A DNA stretch of 64,000 nt from Setomelanomma holmii (GCA_010015745.1 ML978167.1:62001-126000); one strand, 5' to 3'. Positions 33,139 to 44,269 are shown, numbered from the stretch's first letter. Notes: generated by a model from the sequence alone, not told the origin. Numbers and translations: made by a program.

Positions 33139-34853
33139 CTACAACATGCTCTTCGGAAAGTTCTTATACGCTTGCCTCACACCAAGATCGCCCAGAATCT
33201 CCTCCGTGCCCCCCAGAATCGCATCAAACTTGTACGTTCGGTGGAATTGCTCAACCACACGACCCATTCCCGTTTGCGTCAAACCGCGACCACCAAAGAT
33301 GTTGACGGCGTCGTCGGCAATTTCGTGCGCAGAGCGAGTGGCAAATGACTTCAAAAGACCGATTGGTCCGCCTAGCAGTTTTGACTGCTGTGCGTAGGAC
33401 ATGTGGCACATTTGGTAGGCGATTGATTCGAGCCAGGCTTGGTTGGCTTCGACGTGTGATATCATCTTTGCCAGTCTGCGGAGATGATGTCAGCGATATA
33501 ATGGCGTATGCGAAAGGAAAGTTTTGCAATTGGGGAGGTGTTTTCTGATCCAAAGCGCATGTAGGACAGGAGTTCTTAATGCTTGCAGGAATTACTGACT
33601 TTTGGCGGATGGCAGGTTGCTCAATGAGCTTTTTGCCGAAGACGATGCGCTGGTTGCACCATTTGAGACACTCCTCGACTACGGTTCGTGACTGGCGGAT
33701 CACAGCGCAGGCCATCATGAAGCGCTCGTGGTTGAAGTTTGACACTGTCAACATTGTCAGTATTGAATATATACAGCCTAAGTTTCATCTCGAACTTACT
33801 GATAACAATGAAACCTTGATGCTCCTGGCCGAGCAAACCCTCTACCGGCACCTTGGTGTTGTTGAACTCGACAAAGGCGGTACCGGCAGCTGTGGAGTAC
33901 GAAGTCTTGATCAGCTTGGTCTCGACAGTGTCGTCTCTCGGTACGAGAATGACGGAGAACCCCTTGTTCGTCTTGCATCCGACAACAAAGTAGTCGCAGA
34001 ACATGCCGTTGGTGATCCACTTCTTGGTTCCCCGGATGATGTAGTGCTTGCCATCAGGCGTCAGTTCAGCGGTTGTCCTGAGTCCCGCCACATCTGAGCC
34101 TGCGAAAGCTTCTGTGATGGCAAGACACATCTTCTTCTTGCCGGTCAAGACTTCGTTGACTACTCGTGTCTTGAGTTCGCCTTCTGGCATCCACTGCAGC
34201 ACTGCTGTCAGGGAAATCATCATGCCTGACATGTTGCCATCCTGAAACCCTCGTGCATTCGCACGAACACCCTCTTGTGCCTGTACTAGATCGTGGAGGT
34301 AGTCGAACTCTTTGCCCTTGACCACACCCATCAAGGTCTTGCCATGGAGATGTTTTCCAGGTCCGAGACGCATCGACAGAATATCATTTGCTGCCATCTT
34401 GTCGATCAGCTCTTGACTAATGTATTCGCCACTCTTCTCCTTCTCCTGTGCCTCGGGTGTGATGTGCTCATCGGTGAACTTCCGAATCTCCCTCTGAAGA
34501 GCCCGATGGCTCTCCTTGAAGTATGGGCTCTTGAACTGTGGTCGTAGCCATAATGGCTCAGCATAAGGTACTGGGCTGAGGTCGCCGATCTTAGGTACAA
34601 TGACTTCCGACTTCTCGCCCTCGATTGTGCCAATGCATAGCTCCTCGTACTTCTGCAGTACTTCTTGTCGATGGAGGTTGTAGAATGCGGCAGTGGCGTC
34701 GGTGCCGGCTACTTGCTCGAGAACAACGGAGCCGCCAGGATGGGCATCGACGAAGTCGGTCAGGTCGTAGACCTTGTGGTCGACAATGCACCAAAGATCA
34801 TCTGGCTTGTTATGCGTTGCGACCGACTCGCGCGTTAGCGTCGCGTGAGGCAT
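33139..34853 (-). CDS. Cytochrome b5-acyl-CoA dehydrogenase fusion
   Basis: Flavoprotein of 511 aa with an N-terminal cytochrome b5 domain. Exons 34853-33800, 33744-33600 and 33475-33139; introns of 55 and 124 bp. Residues 1-80 hold the b5 heme site: DFVDAHPGGSVVLEQVAG with the first heme His in HPGG, and the second in FYNLHRQ. From about residue 125 the acyl-CoA dehydrogenase fold follows, with CLAITEAFAGSDVAGLRTTA (FAD/substrate loop), KKWITNG, NFNHERF, and the C-terminal NIFGGRGLTQTG and LGGTEEILGDL motifs that close the FAD site. The family should oxidise acyl-CoA-like substrates at C2-C3. The fused b5 could take electrons from the flavin instead of ETF; this is an inference. No mitochondrial presequence and no clear PTS1 is visible (C-terminus SML). 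Confidence 0.9.
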
Positions 34854-35981
34854 GATGTGAAATGGTTTGGCAGGACGGTGGGAGGAAGAGTGGCGAGCCT
34901 GTTCAATTTGCTTGAGGACGAAAAGTCAAGAGTGAAGATCGCTACATCTTTCGAGCAGACCATATTTGGCCTCGGTTCAGCCGCGCAAACTAAATCGATT
35001 CCGCGCTATGCTCCGCGTTGGTGGAGTCGCGCGGGTTGAAAGCTGGGGTAAAAGCCGAGGCACATCAGCAAAGTCGCCCAGCGTCCTATTGGCTGCATCG
35101 CAGATACCAGGTGCGCTGGCTGTGACTTAGCCCACGGATTTTAGTCCAAGGTAATTTTTCCTCTTCACTGAGAACAAACGTGGGGGACAGGGGCTGTAAG
35201 TTGCCACGATTGAACCAGTTCGATTCATGTTGTTATGCAGCCTGTGTGCATTGCCTAATGTCTGCTGGTTTGGTGATGACATCACGCGCTGGGACTGGAC
35301 GGCGCAGAGGCTGGAGGTCTCCTGCTCCTTGCTTCAGCGTCACAGTGCGTATAGCGACGGCACCAATAATTCTGCTGATGCCGTAGCTGGTATATCTTCA
35401 AAGTAGTTGAAGGTTGGCTTTGCAAAAGAACATAATGTTGTGAGGGTAGTCAGGCTCCTGTATATTTGCTGATGGCGGCTGGAAATCCTGCCTTATTGAT
35501 CGTGGGCTTCGTCTCGAGATCGGGTGTCGAGTGCGCAAGTCTTATGTGTAAGACTAACGGCGGTGTAGTTTGTGTGGACGATGGTGTGCGCGGTAACGCA
35601 TACAGAGGCATCATCGAATCTCTGCGCGATTAGAATGGAAGCTGCAGCCAAGTGCGAGGATCTCAAAACATCCGCAACACGTGGGCCTGAACGTCCTCAA
35701 AGCATTTTGTCGTCGCAATAAGCAAAAGACAAAGCTGCGCGAAGATATCTAGGCCGGCTTTTGAGATGATTAAAGAACGTATTGTGTCGCACGCTCTCGC
35801 GCTGCTCGCGGTAACAAACCTCACTAAACTTCACCAAAGCACGACCTCACAACCAACCACCACTCATCACGACACCAAAAATAAACCACACACGATTTGA
35901 CCTTTCCCGCACATCCAGATGCAAGATCCATGGCGTGCAGTGAGTGAGCGACGTCACAGAGGCAAAAGGAATGATTTGAAG
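34854..35981. other. Intergenic upstream of acyl-CoA dehydrogenase gene
   Basis: About 1.1 kb between the start of the dehydrogenase fusion and the 3' end of tRNA-Asp. I see no coding segment. The only notable signal is the T-run of the tRNA terminator on the minus strand. Confidence 0.5.
35964..35967 (-). terminator. Pol III terminator of tRNA-Asp
   Basis: Four T residues on the minus strand (AAAA on the plus strand) begin 15 nt after the discriminator base of tRNA-Asp. This is the minimal RNA polymerase III stop signal. Confidence 0.6.
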
Positions 35982-36005
35982 CTCTCCGACGGGGAATCGA
36001 ACCCC

Positions 36006-36058
36006 CTGTATGATTGGTTAGCGAGTGTATGATAGATCAATCGAGCGTATATGCTTAC
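36006..36058 (-). other. Intron C of tRNA-Asp, GT-AG type, at the T-arm base
   Basis: The intron sits between positions 49 and 50. It starts GTAAGCATATACG and ends GCTAACCAATCATACAG, with a perfect CTAAC branch sequence. Its exact removal restores the fifth pair (C49-G65) of the T stem. Confidence 0.8.
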
Positions 36059-36069
36059 GGTCTCCCGCG

Positions 36070-36085
36070 CTTGTTTACTAAGGTA
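36070..36085 (-). other. Intron B of tRNA-Asp, canonical 37/38 site
   Basis: Sixteen nucleotides follow A37 directly and precede C38. The third base from the 3' end is A, able to pair with U32 as the tRNA splicing endonuclease requires. It has no GT-AG character. Confidence 0.75.
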
Positions 36086-36111
36086 TGACAAGCGGAAATC
36101 ATGACCACTAG

Positions 36112-36168
36112 CTGTTATGTCTGTCAGTGGATTGATCACTGAAGATGTTGGTGGAAGTTTAAACTTAC
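36112..36168 (-). other. Intron A of tRNA-Asp, GT-AG type, in the D arm
   Basis: The intron lies between tRNA positions 11 and 12. It begins GTAAGTTTAAAC and ends CACTGACAGACATAACAG, with the branch-like CTGAC about 14 nt before the end. Removing it exactly at GT and AG yields C12 to pair with G23; shifting the boundary by two bases would break that pair. Length and signals equal those of the mRNA introns in this window. Confidence 0.8.
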
Positions 36169-36179
36169 ACCATCGAAGA

Positions 36180-36866
36180 TGTTCGCTGACATAAGCGGAT
36201 GGGTGTTGCTTGATGGAAGAGAGACAAAATCATTGAAATATAAAGCACGCGAAGAACAATACCAGCAGCTGCTGCAAAGCCTGGGAAGTGGGCGCTGACT
36301 GCATTATTGGAAGTGGGGTTGAAAGGTGCATGAACGTGATGTGAGGACGGCGCTTTTGGCAAATCAGATGAGGGGCGATGAGGGGTATTTGTGGGCTGAG
36401 ACGCCGCTTGGAATGGTTGGTGGTGCTGGGCGGATCAGGGGGTGGACAACTTCATTGCGGGGAGTGCGACATGAACTGTGAGAACATGTCGGACATCACA
36501 GAAAGAGACTTTTGATGATAGAACAATGCTCATTGACTTCATAGATGTTTATACTTCGCCGTATTGCCACTGCGAAGTTTGTACATTCTCGGCATCTGAT
36601 TCGCTAAGGAGTCGAAAAGGGGTCAGCAAACTTGTCTGCGCGCACACGACATAAACTGCGACCGAGTTCGACCATTGAGCGGTGACAGCATCATATGTTC
36701 AGAGACTTCAACTAGATTAACAAGCTTAGATCACCCTGTCTGTCTCCAGGGCATTAAGATTAAAGTGTGAGCGAGTACCAAAGTTGCGTTGGCGCTGTGG
36801 CTCGGAGGAGCACGCGCTCTGGTTGGTCCCACGCTCACATCTTCATATGATACGACCATCTTCCGT
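36180..36866. other. Intergenic upstream of tRNA-Asp
   Basis: This 687-bp stretch between tRNA-Asp and the 3' end of the cofactor C gene has no coding segment that I can support. Confidence 0.5.
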
Positions 36867-38092
36867 CTAGTGTGCCAGTGACTTCTTCACCAGATCCAGT
36901 ATATCGTCCAGATCTCCATCTTTGCAATTCACAACCTTGTCCCGCCAGACTTCTTCCTGCACTCGCTGCGACTCGGGCAAGATACTGAAGTTCGGACTAG
37001 GCTCGGCTTTCAACCACTTGAAATCGTCAATCTGATCCCACTGATTCGCAACTTGCGCACTCGCAGGCGTGACGAACGTAGCCGGCAGTGGTGCAAAGCG
37101 GACTATCTTGCAGTCTTCAATGATAGGTCGGCTCGAAGAGCGCAAGTAGATGTCCACGTTCTTGGATCCGTGCATGCGAAACTGTCGACACGAGATGACG
37201 AGCACGGTTCCCTCAACGTCTGTGATGTGAACAGCACCTGCGGTTTGACCGCACACGATGATCGAGTCTTTGATGTTCTTGAGATACAGCGCAGAGAAGG
37301 GTGAGACTTGCGTCGCCGGCGACAAATCGATAATAGATCGTTGCAAATCCGACACTGTGCCCGAACTGGTTGCGTGTGAGGCTTCCGCTGGGAGGACGAG
37401 ATGAAGCTTGTCGTGATGTGAAATGGTTATCTTGGTCGCATCAGGAAACCTTGGCCTCTGTAGTCCTGGCCCATCTTCAATACCATCGACGCCGTTCTCT
37501 TCTATGCTGCTCATCGCCTCTTGCTGTGTTTTCTGCTCACCAGGCGACAGCTTGTCTAGTGGCGTAGGTGCGAATGACGAATTCACATTCGAGGTATCCG
37601 AGGTGTAGATTGGCGCACGAAGCTTTTGCGACTGTGCAAGCTCCGCCGCGTCTGATATTGAAATTGCAGAAGCATTCTTCTTCGTCTTGAAGGAGAACTT
37701 CTTAGCAGGGTTGAATGAACTACGAGTACTTTGAAGCTTTTCTGAAAGTGCTTTGATGGCCTGGCGAAATTAGTATAATGTTATACTCGAATCACGGCTT
37801 CAGATTTACTTGACTATATGTGCGCTGGTCATATGCTGGTATGTAACTCGAAGCATCTTTGACTTCATGAGACAGTCTATCGATGCCACCCAGGCAATGA
37901 TCGACGGCATCGTTGCGTTCGCCTCCGGATACTGGCATCGTGTTCAAGCGCTCAATTTGTTGTTGAAGAGCTGCACTGGTTAGTATGCAGGCTGTGAAAA
38001 TGTGATCTTCACATACCCGTGACTTCATGTTGAAAGTAGCGAAAGAAGCGCTCCTTCAACCCGGTCTCGCTTTGCGCCTGAGGAGCTGCCAT
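36867..38092 (-). CDS. Tubulin-folding cofactor C (TBCC)
   Basis: Cofactor C is the GTPase-activating factor that releases folded alpha/beta-tubulin from the cofactor D-E complex. Exons 38092-38017, 37970-37810 and 37760-36867; introns of 46 and 49 bp; product 376 aa. The N-terminal part is helical (ERFFRYFQHEV, ALQQQIERLNTM, AIKALSEKLQSTRSSFNPAKKFSFK) like the TBCC spectrin-like domain. The C-terminal beta-helix carries LYLKNIKDSIIVCGQTAGAV, then SCRQFRMHGSKNVDIYLRSS, with the conserved Q-x-R-x-H arginine of the catalytic site, and RPIIEDCKIVRFAP. Yeast Cin2 is the counterpart. ATG 38092 gives correct phase and a typical opening. Confidence 0.92.
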
Positions 38093-38796
38093 GATGCGCG
38101 CTTCGGCGGTTGTTGCGAGAATTCACACGCCAGATAGAGGTCAGTGTGTCCAGCGTTGAAAATTTAAAGTAAGTGCACCGATATTTGTCTGGCTGAGAAA
38201 TTATGGTTCAAGTTCAGGCCGTGGTTGACTAGCACGGTGGGGTGAAGATTGCGGCACGTGGACCAGCAACGGAAGGTACATCATCATGCAGAGCGTCATA
38301 GCAGTACAAGGATTCTGGTAATAGCCGATTTAAGCATGAAGAAGCTCACGCGCTCACAGCCAGGTACCAAGCCACAGAAGCCTTGTGTTGACGCGGCAGG
38401 CGGATCGCTGATGCAGGACACCATCGAAGGTGCTGAAGCTACCCCGCAATGTGCTCGCGGTGCCAGGGGTCTGCAGAGCGCGTCAAGCGATCTAACCTTC
38501 TGACTGCGAAGGTTGCACAACGATACTCAGAGTGCGTAGCAAACTCTAGCGACCAGTTCCCGTGATTGTGTCTAGTTCCAAGGTTGGCTTACTGATGTCA
38601 CGTTGGTTCACTGTGCTATAGGCATCGAGGAAAGAGGTATCGAAACACCAAACGTTGATGCCGCAACTAGAGACTGGCCATGGAGTTCGAGACAGGATAA
38701 AGGAATATATATATGACCTTAGGTCTCCCGTCTCATTGTCGACTGGCCAAGAACGCTTGAAATACCAAAGGGATCCCGTCAGGTTTAAGACGATTC
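38093..38796. other. Intergenic between cofactor C and complex I 21.3b genes
   Basis: About 700 bp; both neighbours run on the minus strand. It contains a TATATATATA-like run near 38706-38714, placed downstream of the cofactor C promoter side. No gene is visible. Confidence 0.5.
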
Positions 38797-39511
38797 TTAC
38801 GCGGCCTTGACATCGACGCCATACTTCTCCAGTAGTCTCTGTCTCCTCCTCTCTTCGTAGCCAGGAGCATAGATGCCTGATTGTGTCAGTCTCATGCTAA
38901 CGCCAATACTCTGAAAGAGTTCTTACCTCGACCCTCACCCAATTGCTCAATGGTTTCCGAGAGTGGCCGCCGTCGCAACTTTTTAAGGGCTTCTCTTCGC
39001 TCCACCTCTTCCTCATCCAGCTCGATAGTCGAAGTTCCCCGAATTCCGTTTGTGTATCGCCAGGCGGTCAAGACAACTGATGTGCCAACTCCGGCGCCGA
39101 GCATGAATGGTAGGCTTCGACCTGAGATGATTAGAATAGCCCTAATACCACATCACACTTTCTCTCACGAGCGATGCCAATGCCAGCTCCAGCTACAAAG
39201 CCAGCGACTGCCTCGCTGTAGCAGTCATCCTTTTGTCGCAAGTTGCTAGTCGCATCCTTGGTGAACTGATACGCAGCTCCAACGCCACCTGCAAACCAAT
39301 TAGCTCGATCCGTATGCCTTCCTCGACTGATCTGCTACGCACCAAACAGAGCGATTATGCCGCCCGACCGGGTGATGATGCCCATAGCCCCAACATTCTG
39401 CTTCCGTAGTGTGTTCTGCACACCGGCAATGACGGCGCCGATGGCTGTCAATTGGAGCGACGTACTCGCCGTGTTCGCAAGGGCATCCCGCGGATGAAAG
39501 GTCTCGGCCAT
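38797..39511 (-). CDS. nuo21.3b: Complex I 21.3 kDa accessory subunit (NUO-21.3b / NDUFA11-like)
   Basis: Membrane-arm accessory subunit of mitochondrial NADH dehydrogenase, distantly related to Tim17/22-type proteins. Four exons: 39511-39343, 39288-39169, 39121-38927 and 38876-38797; introns of 54, 47 and 50 bp; product 187 aa. It opens MAETFHPRDALANTASTSLQ and has several short membrane segments (LTAIGAVIAGVQNTL, GIITRSGGIIALFGG, AVAGFVAGAGIGIAR, FMLGAGVGTSVVLTAW). The C-terminal part is charged, with KKLRRRPLSETIEQLGEGR and GIYAPGYEERRRQRLLEKYG, which identify the Neurospora 21.3b family. No cleavable presequence is expected for this family. It is divergent from ubp2 (463-bp gap). Confidence 0.9.
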
Positions 39512-39974
39512 GGCGGGCGGAATAGGCGTCAATGTCGTTCTGGGAGCTCTCCAGTCGTCGATGAGGTTGTCTCCAACAGGCTTGGCGCACGAAACACGCT
39601 AAGCCGTAAAGATGCCACCTGCATCATCGCCAGCAACGACGTCTTGAGCTGCTGCACAGAAGACTGACAAGCTCTCTGTTTCTGTTCATTTTTGCCGACT
39701 ATGCGAGACCGATAATGTGACTTCTTACTGATCAACCGACAACCTTCCAAAGCAAACCAGCCAACGCTTGCACGGCGTCTCGCATGGCAAGCGCGCCGCA
39801 CGTTCTCGTTGCCGCCTACAATGCTCTGTATGACACTTTCTGTCGCACGTCGTCCATTTGACCTCCACGACTTTCTTCGTGCATACTCTCCGTTGTAAAT
39901 CATACATCCCACATCACTGCAGCTTCTGACACGCTATACCATACCATCGATACCTCCACGCATTCATAGCAGCT
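39512..39974. other. Shared upstream region of nuo21.3b and ubp2
   Basis: A 463-bp divergent promoter region. A 127-codon open frame crosses it on the minus strand, but it has no family features and overlaps both promoter sides, so I treat it as chance. Confidence 0.5.
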
Positions 39975-42900
39975 ATGGCGCCCGGTAACAGTGCCTACGA
40001 GCTTGCCTGAGATGCCTTACTAACCGCGGTTTCGTATAGGCAAGACAGCGCCGAGGCTGCTCCAGGATCTTCTCACATATGATCCTCGATACGAAGAGAG
40101 AGCCGGTCGGAACCTTCTCACGAGTGCGCCGCCACGACACGACCCGAGCAAGCCAGCAGTCCCCGCGGTCCCCCGGCGCAACTGCAGACACTCCCTGCTG
40201 AATAAAGACGAGCAATCGCTACCGCCAATTCCAGGGGAAGACACCAACGATACCACCGTATATAAGATTGCTTCGTACTGTTCCGACTGTCGCTGGCATA
40301 TAGACGTTGTGGTAGACTTCCGCCACGATGGCGCAAAGAGTAGGGCGTGCAAGAGAGGCGACACAGAGTACAACCTCCACCATTTCTTGTTTGACGAGAA
40401 CAGCGCATTGACGACTAGCAATGGACTTGGCTCGCAGCAGGCTCCTCGGACGTATCGTTTCCACTGCTCAGCGCCGCAATGTCCTGTCACGGTTCAGATA
40501 CACATGAAGCCACCTCACATCTCCGACACAGACATCGAGACCTTGACGAACCAAGCACTGCTGAGGAGAAGATGGGAGGCTGCGAAACAGATTGCCGGCG
40601 AGCGCGCTGACACGACCATGGCACGAAGAGTGGACGGACCCGACTTCCTCAACACATACCTGCAGGATGCCTTGAACCCACAAAAGGGCAAAGCACGCAT
40701 TCCTTTACTCAACAAAAAGTTTCTCAAGACTTTTGGCAAGGACTGCGACTCCATACTGACTCGCTTTGGCTTCACCACCGAATTCGAGACGGAGGAAGAC
40801 GGTGAGGTCGCCCAGGTCTGGTACCTCCCGCGGCCGGAAGAGGCTAAAAGCCCACTCGAGTTCACTCTGCGAAACATGATCGAAGACGCGCGTTATGAGT
40901 TAAGCACTATAATAACGCAGATTCCGGAGAATGAGCGTGTTAATGCGAGACACAAACCCTCGTACCCGACTCCATCGCGTGACCATATCGAGAGAGCACT
41001 AGGTTGTCAAGATTATGATAAGGTCAAGGGTCGTGTAGAGACAAGAAGCACAAACCATGAGGAAGACCATCCGTACTACGCAAGCCTCGGCGCGGTCGGA
41101 GACTTTTCAGACGCGCTGATTCTATTTGCGTTTGCCCGCCAGACGGCGGTCGACGTGGACAATCGGTCTTATTACTACGAGTGTCTTTCGGACCTCGCAC
41201 AAGGACGCAAGAGTGAAGAGCTACAGATGCAAGTTGCCGTACTCGGCTCACAAGGTTTCACGACCCGACGCGAAGTCGAGACCGCCTATCGCTACTTTAA
41301 CATCGACCCCGGCCACGGCCCAGTCCTTAACGATGAGCATATCATTGGAAACTTCAAGTCACTCCTCTCTGACATAAGTCCTTCGATGGCCGAGGATGCG
41401 AGGAGGCAACTGCGTATCATTGGTGATGCACGTAACAGCAACACAATCCGAACTGAAGCTTCGGGTGCCCTGGAAACCTATGATCAGGCCTTATCCTGGC
41501 TGGATCTATCTCATGATCTTCCGGATGACTATGTCGTAACCATGTACTCGCTTAAGGTATGTTTGCTTAGCTACTGCTTGCAGGACCGTCAAGTCAAGCA
41601 GCTCGGGTCCCCAAACTGACACTTCGTAGAAATCAGACAACCCAGGGTCCATCGAAACTGCACGAAAAGCTGTCGAGCTCATCGCTGAACACCGCAATAG
41701 CGAGCGCCTCCGCCAGTATCTCAGGGAAGGACACATGACTGCCCCCGAGATGGACATTGGTGAAGCATATGCTTTATTCTCGATCAGTGACAGAACCGCA
41801 GCCGTTGATTTCGATGTTATGAAGACAACCATCGCCTTTGCGCCTCCGGACAGTGCCGAAAAGATGCAAAAAGCGTACTTGATGATCGAGCAAGACCAAG
41901 CTACAAATCTCAATAACCGCTCAGGTCAATCAGAAGTGCGACGTAACAGCTATCCCTTGGAGTCGTGGCCTGTCGGGCTGCGCAACATTGGAAACACCTG
42001 CTACCTCAACAGTGTCCTGCAGTTTCTCTTTACCATCAAACCTCTTCGAGAATTGGTCCTGAACTGCGACGCGTATCTGCAGGACCCGGCGCCTGAAGCC
42101 TTGAGTGGAAAGAAGGTCGGTCGCACGGCTGTTACTGCCGAGAGGGTAGAGGTGGCCCAGAAGTGTAAGTTATTAATCGTCTTTCGATGAGCCCAAGCTG
42201 ATGTGCCTAGTCATACATGAGCTACGAACATTCTTCCAGCACATGATCACAGCACCTACGGACACGGTGCAGCCCGCGATCGACCTGGCAGCCTTGGCGC
42301 TCTGCAAAACCGACACCCCTCAGTCAGCATCAAAATCACCGGAGATCAGCGCAGAACAGAGCAATGACCTAGGTTCGATTGACGGAGCGCCTGTCATTGG
42401 TCCAATGCGCGCTGCGGCCGTTGATGGTGATAATGATAACACGACATCCGCTGACTCAGTGATGGGCGATGACAAGAGCGACACGTCAATGCAGGCGATG
42501 GACTTGCAAGACCATCCGGAAGACGCTGCGTCCGACTCGTTGCCTGCTCCACCTTCTCGACCACCTCCGATTCCTCCCAGACCAGCGCCAGCACCGCCTA
42601 CCAAGTCAAAGCTTGGCAACATCGAAGAGAGCGCCCGTCAGCAAGATGCCGCCGAAGTCTTGAGCAACATATTCGACTTATTCTCGTGCGCTATCCAAGG
42701 AAAGGGTACTCTTCGTGAAGAAGAACAACTCGACACGATCAAAGAGCTGTTCTTCAGCGATGTCACGTCTGTCCGTAACACCAAACCAAAGCCAGAGAAG
42801 TCAAGCGAGCTTCGCGATCATTTCCTTGTCTCGCCTGGTTGGCGGGATCGCAATCTTTATGCTACCCTGGACGATGATTTTGGGCTAAGCGAAATGGAGG

Positions 42901-43796
42901 GTGGCGTGACAAATTATGATTACATAGATGCGCCTGCACCGATTCAGATTATTAACTTGCGGAGGTTGCAGTTCGATCGCGTCAAAGGCGAGCAAGTGTA
43001 CGATCGGTCGCATATAGGCCTAGAGACAACACTATACCTGGATCGGTACCTTGGAAAAACACAATCGTTGCCGCAACTGGAGCTTCTACGACTTCGCGAA
43101 GCACAATGGGAAAAACAACGACAACTCCACGTTCTAGACGAACGCAAGGTTGAGCTGAGGCGGACTGACGTGGAGGGTCTCGACCTACCAGACACAATAG
43201 ATGAGACCAGTGCCTTCATTCAACAACTTAGCAGGAAGTACGAACAGCCTGCAGGCGATGCGTTGCCAACGCCACCTCCAGAACTTGCAGACGCCCTCTC
43301 GACCAAGGCTGCACATTTGAAGAGCGAACTCGAGCAGATTCATGCCGAAATGAGTCAGCTTGAGTCAGACATCGATCGTGTTTTCAGCAGTTCCCATGAC
43401 CATCCATATCGACTCCACGCCGTTTTCACTCATCGTGGTGGTACCAAGGGTGGCCATTACTGGATCTATATCTACGACTTCCAGAACGGCCTGTGGCGGA
43501 AGTACAATGATGACCTGGTCACACTTGCCAACGAAAGCGACATCTTTGAGCCCGAAAAGGTAGCAATGCCTGCTGCAAGTACAGGTGTTGTCTACATCCG
43601 CGAAGATCAGATCGATAAATTGACGGAGGCCGTCAAACGCGACCCTACCCCAATCGGAGCGGCTGCAGAAGTTACTGGAAACTTCGGAACCCAGGCAACT
43701 GATGTTCATATGCAGGATGCAGATGATGACTTGCCAGCACTTGAGCCAGTGGCGTACAACGACGTGCAGGTCATTGAAGGCGTTGAGAAGGCGTAA
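39975..43796 (+). CDS. ubp2: Ubp2-type ubiquitin carboxyl-terminal hydrolase
   Basis: Large deubiquitinase of the USP (UCH) family; yeast Ubp2 trims Lys63 chains made by Rsp5. Exons 39975-39984 (only 10 bp), 40040-41556, 41630-42164 and 42211-43796; introns of 55, 73 and 46 bp; product 1215 aa. It begins MAPGKTAPRLLQDLLTYDPR, then a zinc-ribbon-like CSDCRWH segment and a long helical, TPR-like part. The Cys box is WPVGLRNIGNTCYLNSVLQF, and the His box lies near the end in HRGGTKGGHYWIYIYD followed by KYNDDLV. An acidic, Pro-rich insertion (with PPSRPPPIPPRP) and a coiled segment separate the boxes, as in Ubp2. The mini first exon was placed by phase and the TAPRLLQDLL start. The exact C-terminus is less sure. 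Confidence 0.92.
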
Positions 43797-44269
43797 GCAA
43801 ACTTTGCAGATACTGCAGACTTTGCTAGCTTTCAAAAGGCTCCCGCTGATGTTGTCTGTGCAGCTCCAGGCCAATCAAAATCTCGGATATCTTGAACCCG
43901 ATAACCAGCATATTCTCATCACCGAAGAGCCCACAAAGGTCAAGTGAGGTCAAGATGGGCAAACGAGCAAGCAAGGCGATGGAGTCGCCTCCGAAGAGGG
44001 AGAAGGACAAGGAGAAGCCTAGGGACTCGATGTTTAGCGATACCGCATTTGATACCCCGGACTATGTTTGATGGATATGGGACGTCATAACCACTGTAGA
44101 TGCGGAAAGGCGGCATAGCAAGTGTCCATGTTAAGTGCAAACATAGACTGCATACTCGGATGTCATACTATGGGAGGGACGTAGATCATCACCATGACAA
44201 GTTGCCATATTTCACTGTGATTGGTCGTGCTGTCGAGATTCAATGGCTTTCCGGGACCGTCACCCAGGC
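43797..44269. other. Convergent 3' region of ubp2 and RPAP1-like gene
   Basis: This 473-bp stretch lies between two converging genes. An open frame continues over the ubp2 stop in another phase, but without recognisable features. Nothing else is supported. Confidence 0.5.

Larger units (their letters stand above)
35982..36179 (-). tRNA. tRNA-Asp(GTC) split by three introns, two of them spliceosomal in appearance
   Basis: Exons on the minus strand are 36179-36169, 36111-36086, 36069-36059 and 36005-35982, together 72 nt. Joined, they give a full cloverleaf: acceptor TCTTCGA with TCGGAGA (one G-U), discriminator G, D arm GTCT-AGTGGTCA-TGAT, anticodon arm TCCGC-TTGTCAC-GCGGG (T27-G43 wobble) with GTC at 36089-36087, the 4-nt variable loop AGAC usual in tRNA-Asp, and T arm CGGGG-TTCGATT-CCCCG. 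Intron B (36085-36070, 16 nt) sits at the canonical 37/38 site and keeps the U32-A pair needed by the tRNA endonuclease. Intron A (36168-36112, 57 nt) and intron C (36058-36006, 53 nt) have GTAAGT/GTAAGC donors, CTGAC/CTAAC branch sites and ACAG ends. Box B is intact; box A is split by intron A. No stem is damaged, which argues against a pseudogene. Confidence 0.85.

Noticed and set aside
35205..35235. Box-B-like AGTTCGATTC on the plus strand
   Set aside because: The flanking bases do not form a T stem and there is no acceptor pair.
39529..39912. 127-codon minus-strand open frame between nuo21.3b and ubp2
   Set aside because: It spans a divergent promoter region and shows no family resemblance.
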